Shown piece after piece: positions 7,870 to 15,993 of a DNA stretch of 64,000 bases (positions are counted from its first letter, which is position 1; each line of letters starts with the position of its first letter). Below the pieces are notes generated by a model. It was given only the letters and a program-made list of their open reading frames with translations. It was not told the origin of the DNA and did not search any database. The translations under genes were made by a program, and so were the position numbers. Origin of the DNA: Chloroflexota bacterium (lineage in GTDB: Bacteria > Chloroflexota > Dehalococcoidia > Lucifugimonadales > SAR202-VII-2); contig QEVV01000001.1 of assembly GCA_003228115.1 (NCBI GenBank), positions 310,001 to 374,000 on the forward strand, given 5' to 3'.

Positions 7870-7898
7870 TTGACACTCCCTACCCTTCGTGCTACGTT
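7870..7898 (+). promoter_or_regulatory. Promoter of the T-box leader/cimA
   Basis: TTGACA at 7870-7875, 17-bp spacer, TACGTT at 7893-7898. The -35 is perfect, the -10 poor. It lies directly upstream of the T-box stem I sequence, with a predicted start near 7905. Confidence 0.5.
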
Positions 7899-8035
7899 CG
7901 AATTTGTTAAAGGCTGTGACGGAGACGAGTAGGCGGCCCACCCAGTGGCAAGCGAGTCCGGTACGGTGTGAGCGGACGCACAGGCCCCGCCGAAGATCCC
8001 TCCTGAGCCGCAGAGCAAAATGGTTTCCGCCGCTT

Positions 8036-8072
8036 CCCTCTCCCCCCTTGGGAGAGGGTCAGGGTGAAGGCA
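8036..8072. repeat. CCCTCTCCC hairpin repeat inside the T-box leader
   Basis: Perfect 9-bp stem CCCTCTCCC (8036-8044), loop of five, GGGAGAGGG (8050-8058), with the tail TCAGGGTGAAGG. It is the same family, in reverse orientation, as the element at 3226-3270. In this leader it takes the place where T-boxes carry a variable stem II/III region. Confidence 0.6.
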
Positions 8073-8188
8073 ACCAGAGTAGCTCGTCGCCGGGGTTGCT
8101 CCCCGTTATAGGTCGCAGGGCGCCATAGCGCTTATAGAGTGGTCCCGGAGTATTTCGGGACAAGAAGGGTGGTACCGCGGGAGCTTTA

Positions 8189-8214
8189 AGCCCCGTCCCT
8201 TGATGGACGGGGCT
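8189..8214 (+). terminator. T-box terminator
   Basis: AGCCCCGTCC (8189-8198) pairs with GGACGGGGCT (8205-8214), loop of six, followed by TTTCTTTTTTT. This is the intrinsic terminator arm that competes with the T-box antiterminator. Confidence 0.9.
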
Positions 8215-8237
8215 TTTCTTTTTTTGTGGGGGGAATA

Positions 8238-9824
8238 ATGAGCGGTATAAAGCTGTACGACACTACACTACGGGACGGCACCCAGCGCCAAGGCATCTCA
8301 TTGTCCGTGGAGGACAAGCTCAAGATTGCCCGCAAGCTGGATGAGTTGGGAATCGACTTCATCGAGGGGGGCTGGCCTGGGGCCAACCCTAAAGACGAAG
8401 AGTTCTTCGAGCAAGCTAAGTCGCTCTCTCTCAAGCACGCGACCATCGTGGCCTTCGGCAGCACGCGCCGAGCCAAAGGTCAGGCGGAGAATGATCCGAA
8501 TCTCCAACACCTCATGAAATCAGGCGCTCAGGTCGTGACCCTGGTAGGGAAGAGTTCCGATTTCCACGTTAGCCACGTTCTGGAGACCTCCCTCGAAGAA
8601 AACCTGGCCATGATCTACGACTCCGTTGCCTACCTAAGGAGCCAAGGCCGGCGGGTCATCTTCGACGCCGAACACTTCTTCGATGGCTACAAGGCCAACC
8701 CGGAATACGCCATCCAATGCGTCCGAAGTGCTGCCGACGCTGGCGCCGAATGCGTCACCCTCTGCGACACCAATGGCGGCACCTTGCCCCACGAGATGGC
8801 CCAGATCGTGGAACGGCTGGTGAAGGAAGTGCCCACAGAGATAGGCATTCACACGCACAACGACGCCGATGTCGCCGTAGCCGGAGCACTGTCTGCCATC
8901 CAGGCAGGCGCTGGACTCGTACAAGGTACCGCCAACGGGTACGGAGAACGGTGCGGCAACGCCAATATCTTCTCCATCATCGCCAACCTCAAGATGAAGA
9001 TGGGCATCGACTGCGTCAGTGACGACCAGCTCGCCCAGCTCACCGAGGCCCATCGCTACATCAGTGAAGTCGCCAACATACCCTCCGACGAGTTCCAAGC
9101 GTTCGTTGGCCTCAACGCCTTCACACACAAGGCAGGCCTCCATGCGTCCGCAGTAGCCAAGGTCAAGTCCAGCTATGAACACATCCAGCCGGAGGCCGTT
9201 GGCAACGCCAATTCAGTTCTCGTGTCCGAATTGGCGGGCCGGAGCAATGTGGCGTTCAAGCTGAAGGAAATGGGTCTTGAGATTGAACTGACCCCGCAGC
9301 AGACGCTGGCCCTATTGGACCAGGTCAAGCAACGGGAAAACGATGGGTTCCAGTACGAAGATGCTGAAGCCTCCTTCGAACTGTTGGTGCGCCGAAGCTT
9401 GGAGGGGTACCAGCCTCCTATGGAACTGGTCAATTTCATGGTGCGAGTCGACAAGCGTCCAGACATTACGGCACCAGGCAGCAGCGCCGACGCGCTTTCA
9501 GAGGCGATGGTCAAGGTCCGGGTTGATGGCGAAACCATGCACACGGCCGCTGATGGCAGCGGGCCGGTTAACGCCTTGGACAATGCCCTACGGAAAGCCC
9601 TGCTCCAGTTCTACCCCAGCCTCCAAGTTGTGCGCTTGGTGGACTACAAGGTAAGAGTGGTGAACCAAGGATCGGGGACCAAGGCCATCGTCCGAGTCCT
9701 CATAGAATCAACCGACGGAGACCATTATTGGCGTACCGTTGGCGCCTCCGCGGATATTATCGAGGCCAGTTGGATCGCCTTGGTGGACAGCCTCGAATTC
9801 TGGTTGGCTAAGTGGGGGAACTAG
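8238..9824 (+). CDS. cimA: (R)-citramalate synthase / 2-isopropylmalate synthase family (cimA type)
   Basis: 528 aa, condensing acetyl-CoA with pyruvate to citramalate, first step of the threonine-independent route to isoleucine. The N-terminal TIM barrel opens with KLYDTTLRDGTQRQGISLS (metal Asp and catalytic Arg in DTTLRDG), carries the metal-binding HTHND around residue 212 and GNGYGERCGNAN soon after. A linker and the C-terminal LeuA dimer/allosteric domain follow. Insertions and length match the CimA subgroup that is about 530 aa, longer than most LeuA. I take ATG 8238 rather than GTG 8226 because GGGGGG precedes it. The upstream T-box with an Ile codon independently supports the isoleucine role. 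Confidence 0.9.
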   Translation: MSGIKLYDTTLRDGTQRQGISLSVEDKLKIARKLDELGIDFIEGGWPGANPKDEEFFEQAKSLSLKHATIVAFGSTRRAKGQAENDPNLQHLMKSGAQVVTLVGKSSDFHVSHVLETSLEENLAMIYDSVAYLRSQGRRVIFDAEHFFDGYKANPEYAIQCVRSAADAGAECVTLCDTNGGTLPHEMAQIVERLVKEVPTEIGIHTHNDADVAVAGALSAIQAGAGLVQGTANGYGERCGNANIFSIIANLKMKMGIDCVSDDQLAQLTEAHRYISEVANIPSDEFQAFVGLNAFTHKAGLHASAVAKVKSSYEHIQPEAVGNANSVLVSELAGRSNVAFKLKEMGLEIELTPQQTLALLDQVKQRENDGFQYEDAEASFELLVRRSLEGYQPPMELVNFMVRVDKRPDITAPGSSADALSEAMVKVRVDGETMHTAADGSGPVNALDNALRKALLQFYPSLQVVRLVDYKVRVVNQGSGTKAIVRVLIESTDGDHYWRTVGASADIIEASWIALVDSLEFWLAKWGN

Positions 9825-9850
9825 ATCCGGACAAGAACACATCCATCGAG

Positions 9851-9890
9851 CATAAGGAAAAGCCCGGCGGTCGCCGGGCTTTTCCTTATG
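9851..9890. terminator. Bidirectional terminator between cimA and the AHSA1 gene
   Basis: Near-perfect 19-bp inverted repeat (CATAAGGAAAAGCCCGGCG and its complement) with A and T tracts on both flanks, lying between convergent genes; it can end transcripts from either side. Confidence 0.9.
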
Positions 9891-9906
9891 CTGACAACGC
9901 CAGCGG

Positions 9907-10356
9907 CTAGTGGCCTTCCCCAAATCGGACTTCACTGGGCTCGCGGCCCTCTGCTGCGTCGATGAGGCGGGACATGAAGTAAACCCAACCCTCACCATGA
10001 AGCTTCCGGGCGTCAACCGGAAGGCCGGAGTGCCGTAGCTTTACGACGGTGTCGGCGCCATCAGGCGTGAGTGTTACCTCCACCGTACTCGATCCAGGAG
10101 GTACGGGATTGCCCTCGCTTTCCCAGCCCCACGTAAAAACAAGGCGCTTGTAGGGCTCGATACTGACATATTCGCCCCTGGCGACATCCTGGCCCATATC
10201 TACCCGATAGATGCCACCCGGCTTCGGGTCCAGTTCAGCAGCAACACCCTTCCAACGGAGCATTTTCTCTGGATCGGTGAAGTAAGGGAAAATCGCCTCA
10301 GGCGATGCGGCCACTCGAATCTCCTGCTCAACAACTTCAGTTTGCTGAGTAGTCAT
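9907..10356 (-). CDS. AHSA1/SRPBCC domain protein
   Basis: 149-aa START-like protein of the activator-of-Hsp90-ATPase-homologue family. It reads RVAASPEAIFPYFTDPEKMLRW at the first helix, KPGGIYRVDM and YKRLVFTWGWE in the sheet, and a long C-terminal helix, the standard hydrophobic-cavity fold. It begins at ATG 10356 behind GAGGAG and overlaps the ArsR gene by 20 bases. ArsR plus AHSA1 pairs are a common bacterial arrangement, the regulator controlling its own operon; ligand unknown. Confidence 0.85.
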   Translation of the reverse strand: MTTQQTEVVEQEIRVAASPEAIFPYFTDPEKMLRWKGVAAELDPKPGGIYRVDMGQDVARGEYVSIEPYKRLVFTWGWESEGNPVPPGSSTVEVTLTPDGADTVVKLRHSGLPVDARKLHGEGWVYFMSRLIDAAEGREPSEVRFGEGH

Positions 10357-10672
10357 GGGCGCTTCTCCTCTGCTCAGATTCCACGGCTTCCTTCAGCAGC
10401 CCCAAGTGCTCGGCCCAGAACCCTTCCAGAAACTCTCGAACCTCAGCCAGGCCCTCGGGGCTGGCGCGATAGAGTCGGCGAGTCCCTTCCCTTCTCTCGG
10501 CAATGAGCCGGGCCTCCTTAAGCACTCTAAGGTGCTGCGAGATGGCTGGCCGGGTCACATCGAAGTGCGCGGCTATCTCTCCCGCTGGAAGCTCAATCGT
10601 CTGCACCAAGCGCAGGATGTCCCTGCGTCGCGGCTCCGCTATTGCCTTTAGCGCCACGTCCAAGTTCGTCAT
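10337..10672 (-). CDS. ArsR-family winged-helix regulator
   Basis: 111 aa. The helix-turn-helix is GEIAAHFDVTRPAISQHLRVL, followed by the wing RREGTRRLYRASPEGL, which is characteristic of the autorepressor/SdpR-like branch of ArsR proteins that lack metal-binding Cys. None of the classic ELCVC metal-sensor residues is present, so it is unlikely to sense arsenic or zinc. It is transcribed with the AHSA1 gene. The promoter TAATAT lies only six bases upstream of the ATG, so the message is probably leaderless. Confidence 0.9.
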   Translation of the reverse strand: MTNLDVALKAIAEPRRRDILRLVQTIELPAGEIAAHFDVTRPAISQHLRVLKEARLIAERREGTRRLYRASPEGLAEVREFLEGFWAEHLGLLKEAVESEQRRSAHDYSAN

Positions 10673-10678
10673 GAATTT

Positions 10679-10706
10679 ATATTAGCCCACGCTTACGCAT
10701 TGTCAA
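10679..10706 (-). promoter_or_regulatory. Promoter of the arsR-AHSA1 operon, probably leaderless
   Basis: On the minus strand: TTGACA (10706-10701), 16-bp spacer, TAATAT (10684-10679), then six bases to the ATG at 10672. The distance leaves room for a transcript starting at the start codon itself. Confidence 0.55.
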
Positions 10707-10933
10707 CACCCCGATTCCAGCTAAAGGTCAGGATTCCCAGCAAGGCCCTTGCCAATGTGCCGGGCTACAAGCCGACGCAGACATCGTAGCCGCCACCAGC
10801 GTGAGTGTTTTTGTAGCCAGTCCGGAGTAGAGGGCCCCCCAGGAGTACCCCACCTATAGATTCGGGTCGGTGGGTCCAACAACGAACCGCATGCCCTTCC
10901 CGCGCATGGCGCCGAGGGCAGTCCTCCAAAAGA
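10707..10933. other. Non-coding spacer, 10673-10995
   Basis: The 323-base gap between arsR and the bicupin gene holds the arsR promoter and a terminator hairpin at its other end. The middle is G/C-rich with open frames on the minus strand that show no family resemblance and no ribosome-binding site; I see no gene. Confidence 0.5.
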
Positions 10934-10967
10934 AAGCGAGGGATGGGCTGAAGCCCATCCCTCGCTT
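10934..10967 (-). terminator. Terminator-like hairpin after the bicupin gene
   Basis: Perfect 16-bp stem (AAGCGAGGGATGGGCT, loop GA, complement), followed on the minus strand by TCTTTT. It lies 29 bases after the bicupin stop. Hairpins with a GATGGGCT core also occur as spacer repeats in related genomes, so it may serve both roles. Confidence 0.6.
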
Positions 10968-10995
10968 GGATTCCCATGCAATCGAACCTGAAACG

Positions 10996-12132
10996 CTACA
11001 GTTCTTCGGTGTATGCCCATTCGTATTCAGGATCCAGATATGCGCCTTCCGGCATTTTGGTGGCGAGACCCTTCTTGGCCAACTCTTCCTGGAACAGCTC
11101 CCGGACCGCCAACTCCTCGTCTGGATACTCAATCTGGTCCTTCGCCCGATCCTCAATGGTCTCAGCTTGGCCCGCAAACTGCTTGGGCGAGTGGAAGGCC
11201 AGGTAGCGGGCCGGAACGGTACCGGTGCTGAAGTGCTGGTGGAACCACTTGTTGGGGGGCACGAACACGCTACCCTCTTGCCACGGCACGACAACCTTCT
11301 CCTTGCCTTCTTCCCACATCAGCGAGTAACCCTCACCATCCGGGATGACGATGATGACGCCGGGGCCGTGGCGATGGGCCTTCTTGTAGCTCCCCGAAGG
11401 AAAGACCGACATGTGACAGGTCATCTTGCTCTTCGGGTAGACGACGTAAACCGTGCGGCCACCTCCGCCTCTGCCGAATAGCGGTGTCAGGTCTTTCCAT
11501 TCCTTCATGTCAGGGAAGAAGTTGCCGCTCCAGTAGTAGTACATCACGCCCTTAGAAGGGTAGAACCCCTCAGCAACGTGGACCTCCTTGGCCTTGGAGA
11601 ACGTCTCTTCGCCCGGTTCGCCGAGAAGCCCAGGATTGTCGTAGGGGTTGTTGATAAAGAAGTCGGGATCGGGATTAGCGGCCATACCCACCGGCAAGAA
11701 ATTGAAGTGAAGCAGCCGGACAGCCTTGTCGCCGCGCATGTTGCTCAACTGTGTCCAGCAGTCCCTGGGAAGTCGGAACATGGCGTGGTCTGACCATTCA
11801 AAGGTGCGCTCGTGAGAGCCGTCGTTGGCCCAGAGCCGCGTCATACCGCCGCCCTCAACCACATAGACGATCTCATCAAACCCCATTTTTAGCTTGGGGA
11901 GCGTCTTGCCAGGGGGAATCTCTGTCACACGGGCCTCGGAGACCCCCTCCTGCCCTGCCAACCTTAGAAATGCAGCGTTGCACTCACGTTCGGCCCAGGG
12001 GCCAAGTTCCAATTTCCGAAGGTCCTGGATGAAGTATCCTTCATGGATAGGCACCCCTAAGGACTGAACCCACTCATCATGGGCAGACACTATTTTTAGG
12101 CTTTCCGCTCGACCGAAGGTTTCGGTAGTCAT
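10996..12132 (-). CDS. Bicupin-domain protein
   Basis: 378-aa cytoplasmic protein with two cupin barrels. Cupin 1 (about residues 70-165) reads LPKLKMGFDEIVYVVEGGGMTRLW and lacks the usual His pair, so it is probably structural. Cupin 2 (about 245-330) has HRHGPG...YSLMWEEG and FHQHFSTG, giving the His/Glu/His set of a metal site. ATG 12132 follows GGGAG. The layout recalls gentisate-type dioxygenases and other two-cupin ring-cleavage or isomerase enzymes, but substrate residues cannot be assigned. Neighbours give no pathway. Confidence 0.7.
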   Translation of the reverse strand: MTTETFGRAESLKIVSAHDEWVQSLGVPIHEGYFIQDLRKLELGPWAERECNAAFLRLAGQEGVSEARVTEIPPGKTLPKLKMGFDEIVYVVEGGGMTRLWANDGSHERTFEWSDHAMFRLPRDCWTQLSNMRGDKAVRLLHFNFLPVGMAANPDPDFFINNPYDNPGLLGEPGEETFSKAKEVHVAEGFYPSKGVMYYYWSGNFFPDMKEWKDLTPLFGRGGGGRTVYVVYPKSKMTCHMSVFPSGSYKKAHRHGPGVIIVIPDGEGYSLMWEEGKEKVVVPWQEGSVFVPPNKWFHQHFSTGTVPARYLAFHSPKQFAGQAETIEDRAKDQIEYPDEELAVRELFQEELAKKGLATKMPEGAYLDPEYEWAYTEEL

Positions 12133-12204
12133 GCAATCTCCCTTTTATCCGCTAGCTTTATCCCACTGGCTCAAATTATGCCATTACCCGGGGGTAGCGT
12201 TGCC

Positions 12205-12879
12205 CTAGAGCCCTCGCACGCGCCTCATGACGAAGCGGCTCTGTGAAAGAGGCGTGACGATTTCCCAGTTGGTCTCCAAATGATTGACCAGTTCGTTCTC
12301 GTCAACCACTTTGACGTTCGTCGGAACGTCGGTGAGATCTCCCCGCAGGATGCGGTTCTCCTGCTTGAGCTTCTCCATCTCCGCGTCCATGTCATCCAGC
12401 TTTGCTTCCATGTATTTGACGTAATAGCTGGAGCTGAGGAGTTTTAGCTTCTCGCCAATCCGGCGGTCGAGCTTACCCATGTGCTCGCCGACCTCTTCCT
12501 GGGTCAGCCCTTGGTCAAGGTAGCTCTTAAAGGCGAATGCCTCTTCCACCCCGGTGAGGTCCTCACGTTGGACATTTTCAGCCAGGGATATCGTGTAGGT
12601 GTCTTCGTCCGTCAGGTCCCGAACTTTGGCATTGATTGCGCCCTGCCCCGCCAAATGAGAGGCCCGCCACCTTCGTTCACCCAGAACCAGCTCAAACCGA
12701 TCTCCGTTGGGCCGCACCAGGATGTCTTCCAGCTGCCCAATCTTGTTGATCGACTCCGACAGCGCTCGCAACGCTTCCGCGTCGAAGAACTTCCTGGGTT
12801 GTCCCGGGTTCGGGTCTATGAGGTCCAGGGGAATACGGTAGTACTGTGAATCAGTGACTTCCTTAACTCTATCGTTCAC
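12205..12879 (-). CDS. ParB/Srx-fold nuclease-like DNA-binding protein (truncated ParB type)
   Basis: 224 aa, GTG start at 12879 behind AGGAG. The ParB N-terminal domain is clear: IPLDLIDPNPGQPRKFFD, then LVRPNGDRFELVLGERRWRASH (box II GERR), then ISLAENVQREDLTGVEEA. A short helix-turn-helix region with LTQEEVGEHMGK follows, but the normal C-terminal dimerisation domain is replaced by a coiled coil (KYMEAKLDDMDAEMEKLKQENR) and a unique tail. There is no parA beside it, so it is unlikely to be the chromosome-partition ParB. A role as transcription regulator or Noc-like nucleoid protein is possible; unproven. Confidence 0.8.
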   Translation of the reverse strand: MNDRVKEVTDSQYYRIPLDLIDPNPGQPRKFFDAEALRALSESINKIGQLEDILVRPNGDRFELVLGERRWRASHLAGQGAINAKVRDLTDEDTYTISLAENVQREDLTGVEEAFAFKSYLDQGLTQEEVGEHMGKLDRRIGEKLKLLSSSYYVKYMEAKLDDMDAEMEKLKQENRILRGDLTDVPTNVKVVDENELVNHLETNWEIVTPLSQSRFVMRRVRGL

Positions 12880-12997
12880 TGCTTTACTCCTGCATATCGT
12901 CTTATGAGGCCTTTGCGCTCAAGGCCGATTGACTCAGCTACCGCTTCGGCCAACCTATCGTAGTGCCCAGAGAGAAAACCGAGCCGAAAGCGGATTG

Positions 12998-13243
12998 CTA
13001 GTGAGCCATGTGCTCGCTAATCTTATCCTCCAACTCTTCCGCCGTCATATCGGTCCGCTCTGCAATAACGAAGCGGCCCATCCCGCAATAGCAGCGGTTG
13101 TAACGATAGAGCTTGCCCATGACAGGCACCTCGTCATCCACGAGACCTAAAGCTTTCGCGGTCATGGGGTGCTGGATGTGTTTCTTGCAGAACGTGCATC
13201 GAAACACAAAACCGACATCCACCCTTCTATTTTCATCTGCCAA
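12998..13243 (-). CDS. Small zinc-ribbon-like protein
   Basis: 81 aa, starting at TTG 13243 behind GGGAGGTGG. Two Cys pairs are visible, FRCTFCKKHIQHP and RCYCGMG, arranged like a small treble-clef or zinc ribbon, and the C-terminal part is an acidic helix (TAEELEDKISEHM). No family is recognised. It lies 118 bases upstream of the ParB-like gene on the same strand. Confidence 0.6.
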   Translation of the reverse strand: MADENRRVDVGFVFRCTFCKKHIQHPMTAKALGLVDDEVPVMGKLYRYNRCYCGMGRFVIAERTDMTAEELEDKISEHMAH

Positions 13244-13333
13244 AACCCACCTCCCTCACGTGTGCCTAGCCGACTGGTCAACTCGGCCATTACAGCAACT
13301 TACCCGATAGGTGTCAAGCGACTTTTCGGCACT

Positions 13334-14512
13334 CTAGCAGGTGATGTTGTCCATTGGCTGGCCGGGCTGAAGTAGCTCTTCAGGGTCACCAATCTGCTTG
13401 GCAAAGTTGATCAGGTCCGGGTCCTCTAGCAACAGAAGCTTCCGGTTGTCCACCATGCGCTCGCCATTGAACCACATGGTTGGCGTCTGAATATAGGTGT
13501 CCACATGGGAGACCCAAACGCCAGTGCCCTTCTGAAGAGCGTCGGCATTGTAGTTATCGTCGATCTGGTACGTTGCCACGCCGAGGTGAAGAACGCCAGC
13601 GTGCCGCTCTTTCTCCACGAAGGTTGCGTTAGCCCCGGTCAGACGGGCCTTCGGGTTCAGGCCCCACATGCACTCCACCAAGCGCTTGGGCGCCGGGTCT
13701 CGTCCTGGACCATTAATGAAGCGGCGTACTGCCTCCGCTTCCCATTCGCCTTCGATGTTGGTGATGTAGCCACCCTCAACCGTGAAGCGGATGGGATGAG
13801 TGGTCTCACCAGTGATTACCGTGGCGTCAGGGACGAATACACCGTCCGCCTCAACGGGGACGAAGCCGCAAGTGCTAGGGGGGAAGTGGGCCCGGACGCC
13901 GCGCTTCAGAGGGCCAATCTCATCCATGCCTACGCCAATCCCTCCGAAGGTGTGTTCAATGGAAGGGGCCTTGACCACCAGATCCGTCCCCGATTCGCTT
14001 GTGATGCGGATCTGGGCGTTGGCCGTTTCCTTCCTCATCTTCCGCATGATCTCGTACATCAGAGGTAGAGGGAACGTAGCGGCTGGTGAGGATAGAACCT
14101 CGTAGGTGGCCAGCTGATACATGGACACGGGCTTGTTGTTGTAGATCTTGCAGGCGTTGCCGGGCAACTTCTTGGAGTGGATGTCCGGGAACCATGACAT
14201 GATGACCACATCGTCTGCGGCAGCAAAGGCCTGGACCACCATGTCGTTGGGATTGTCAGGGTCGATGCCGGCGGGGGAGAAGGGACGCGTCCAAAGGGTA
14301 CTAACATCAGCTCCGGCGGTATTGGCAACCATCTCGAAGGCGGAGACAACCACCGGGTCAACGGTCCGCTCGGCGATGATCAGAAACTTCTCGCCAGGCT
14401 TGGTCTCCATGAGGTTGATAACGCAATTCTCGACGCCCGGAATCATCAACGGTAGCTGCCCGTATGAGGCTTTGGGCAAGCTGCCGTATCCAAACTGGTG
14501 TCCTCCTGACAT
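13334..14512 (-). CDS. M29 aminopeptidase-like / NicX-like metalloprotein
   Basis: 392 aa. The protein resembles the M29 aminopeptidase and 2,5-dihydroxypyridine dioxygenase (NicX) superfamily: an N-terminal domain with PGEKFLIIAERTVDPVVVSA, a middle strand-rich part, and a C-terminal metal region with EGGYITNIEGEWEAE and HAGVLHLGVATYQIDDN (His and acidic ligands). ATG 14512 has AGGAG upstream. Family members either cleave peptides or open pyridine rings with Fe(II); the sequence does not discriminate. The gene has a good sigma-70 promoter of its own. Confidence 0.65.
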   Translation of the reverse strand: MSGGHQFGYGSLPKASYGQLPLMIPGVENCVINLMETKPGEKFLIIAERTVDPVVVSAFEMVANTAGADVSTLWTRPFSPAGIDPDNPNDMVVQAFAAADDVVIMSWFPDIHSKKLPGNACKIYNNKPVSMYQLATYEVLSSPAATFPLPLMYEIMRKMRKETANAQIRITSESGTDLVVKAPSIEHTFGGIGVGMDEIGPLKRGVRAHFPPSTCGFVPVEADGVFVPDATVITGETTHPIRFTVEGGYITNIEGEWEAEAVRRFINGPGRDPAPKRLVECMWGLNPKARLTGANATFVEKERHAGVLHLGVATYQIDDNYNADALQKGTGVWVSHVDTYIQTPTMWFNGERMVDNRKLLLLEDPDLINFAKQIGDPEELLQPGQPMDNITC

Positions 14513-14561
14513 GGGGAGTCCTCCTTTAAATCAGAAGCTGGTAGCTTTGGAAAGCGCAGCA

Positions 14562-14590
14562 ATTAGAGCAGCTTGCCTGGCCCTTGTCAA
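14562..14590 (-). promoter_or_regulatory. Promoter of the M29-like gene
   Basis: Minus strand TTGACA (14590-14585), 17-bp spacer, TCTAAT (14567-14562). Predicted start near 14555, giving a leader of about 43 nt. Confidence 0.7.
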
Positions 14591-14615
14591 TAAAACCCAC
14601 ACTCCGCTCTTTTCC

Positions 14616-14646
14616 TTGACACATAGGATGAGCAAGCAGGTATAAT
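14616..14646 (+). promoter_or_regulatory. Promoter of the Bug-family lipoprotein gene
   Basis: TTGACA (14616-14621) and TATAAT (14641-14646), both perfect, with a 19-bp spacer. It is divergent from the M29-like promoter, the two -35 boxes being 25 bp apart. Confidence 0.75.
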
Positions 14647-14707
14647 CCGCGTCAGTCAACCTGCCCGCCAACGGGCGGCCATACTGACAGTCTCCAGGAG
14701 GTGTCGA

Positions 14708-15919
14708 ATGTCGAGGAAGCTCTTCCTACCTATATTAGTACTGCTCATCGCTGCAATGGTGGGAGCCGCCTGCGGCTCTGATCCAACGCAGGTACCCCAG
14801 GCGACTTCAACGAGCACCCCGGTCCCGGCGACGGACACTCCGGCGCCTCCAACGGCAACATTGGCGCCAGGCGAAACGCCCAGGCCCACGGCCACAACAG
14901 CGCCCACGCCTCGGCCGACAAACACGCCGGTTCCTGCGACTCCTACCCCGGGCAAGCCTTTTTATGAAGGAAGAACCCTTCGCGTCATTGTGCCCTACTC
15001 TCCGGGTGGCGGTTACGACTTCTTCTCTCGGGTCATCGCCAGGCAACTGCCAAACTACATTCCTGGCAAACCCTCGGTAATCGTGCAAAACATGCCTGGC
15101 GGAGGCGGCATGATCGCTGGGAACGCTATGGCCAAAAGCATCAAGCCAGATGGCCTCACCATTTCAGCCTTTTCTGCGTCACTTCTCCTGAATCAACTCG
15201 TGGGAACTGAAGGAATCAGATTCGACGCAAGGGATTTCGAGTGGATCGGTACCATTGGGGGTTTTACGTTCGTTTGCTTCCTCCGCACCGACACCGGCAT
15301 CACGAGCATGGAAGACCTCATAAACAGCAACGAACGATTCGCCTGGGCGCAGTCAGCCACAGTAACTTGGCTACCAGAACTCCTGAACGCTGAGTTCGGA
15401 ATGGACCACTTGGTGCTGGGAGGCTACCAAGGAACTGCGGACTCATCTCTAGCTGTAGACCAGGGTGAGGCCCACGGTAAATGTTGGCAATGGACACCCT
15501 CCATTACGGCGAGCCCGCATTGGGTTGACACGGATCCCCCGTTCGTCACTCCACTGATTCAGGTCACCGTGGGAGCGAAGCACGGCGACCTGCCGAACGT
15601 ACCCACCATTGTCGAGTTCAAGGATCAGTTGGCATCAGGCCAGGCCGCACTTGACCTGGTTGCCGCGGCAACCCTCCCGCAGGTCATGGAGCGCAACTAC
15701 GTAGCGCCCCCAGGAACGCCAGCGGACCGCGTAAAGGTACTGCAGGACGCCTTTTGGGAAATGCAGAATAGCGAGGAGTTCATCGCAGCCATAGTCAAGG
15801 CGGGCAGAGACGCTGAACTAGGCCCCATTCGGCCTGACGTTGCCATGGGTTATCGGGACCAGGTGCTGGACACGGCTCCCGACATCGTCGCAAGGCTCTC
15901 GGAGCTCTTGGGCGGCTGA
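14708..15919 (+). CDS. Tripartite tricarboxylate transporter binding lipoprotein (TctC/Bug family)
   Basis: 403 aa, ATG 14708 behind CAGGAGG. Lipoprotein signal ending GAACGS, then about 60 residues of Thr/Pro/Ala-rich linker that tethers the domain to the membrane. The Bug fold starts at LRVIVPYSPGGGYDFFSRV (the PxGGxD/Y ligand loop) and includes VIVQNMPGGGGMIAGNAMAK and NYVAPPGTPADRV, all family hallmarks. It should bind a carboxylate outside the cell. The membrane partners TctA and TctB are absent from the window, as is frequent for Bug proteins. An amidohydrolase follows on the same strand. Confidence 0.9.
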   Translation: MSRKLFLPILVLLIAAMVGAACGSDPTQVPQATSTSTPVPATDTPAPPTATLAPGETPRPTATTAPTPRPTNTPVPATPTPGKPFYEGRTLRVIVPYSPGGGYDFFSRVIARQLPNYIPGKPSVIVQNMPGGGGMIAGNAMAKSIKPDGLTISAFSASLLLNQLVGTEGIRFDARDFEWIGTIGGFTFVCFLRTDTGITSMEDLINSNERFAWAQSATVTWLPELLNAEFGMDHLVLGGYQGTADSSLAVDQGEAHGKCWQWTPSITASPHWVDTDPPFVTPLIQVTVGAKHGDLPNVPTIVEFKDQLASGQAALDLVAAATLPQVMERNYVAPPGTPADRVKVLQDAFWEMQNSEEFIAAIVKAGRDAELGPIRPDVAMGYRDQVLDTAPDIVARLSELLGG

Positions 15920-15993
15920 TCCATTAGCGCTGGTTGCTTCCCAACCAGCCCCCAAGAGCTGCCGGGGTGGACAGAAAACAGGGAAAGTAGTAC

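Larger units (their letters stand above)
7905..8216 (+). ncRNA. T-box riboswitch leader (apparent Ile specifier)
   Basis: The T-box antiterminator sequence is unmistakable: AGAAGGGTGGTACCGCGG at 8163-8180, followed by a terminator. Upstream, GAGACGAGTAGGCGG contains the AGTA bulge of stem I and pairs through GGCGG with CCGCC near 7988; the facing specifier-loop stretch CGAAGATCCC places ATC (Ile) at 7996-7998. The discriminator-pairing base in TGGT expects A73, which fits tRNA-Ile. Uncharged tRNA-Ile would stabilise the antiterminator and allow transcription of cimA, whose product feeds isoleucine synthesis; this agreement supports the codon reading. Between stem I and the antiterminator lies a spacer-repeat hairpin (8036-8058). 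Confidence 0.85.

Noticed and set aside
10854-11481. Long frames antisense to the bicupin gene
   Set aside because: Shadow frames of a GC-biased gene; the bicupin reading gives coherent domains.
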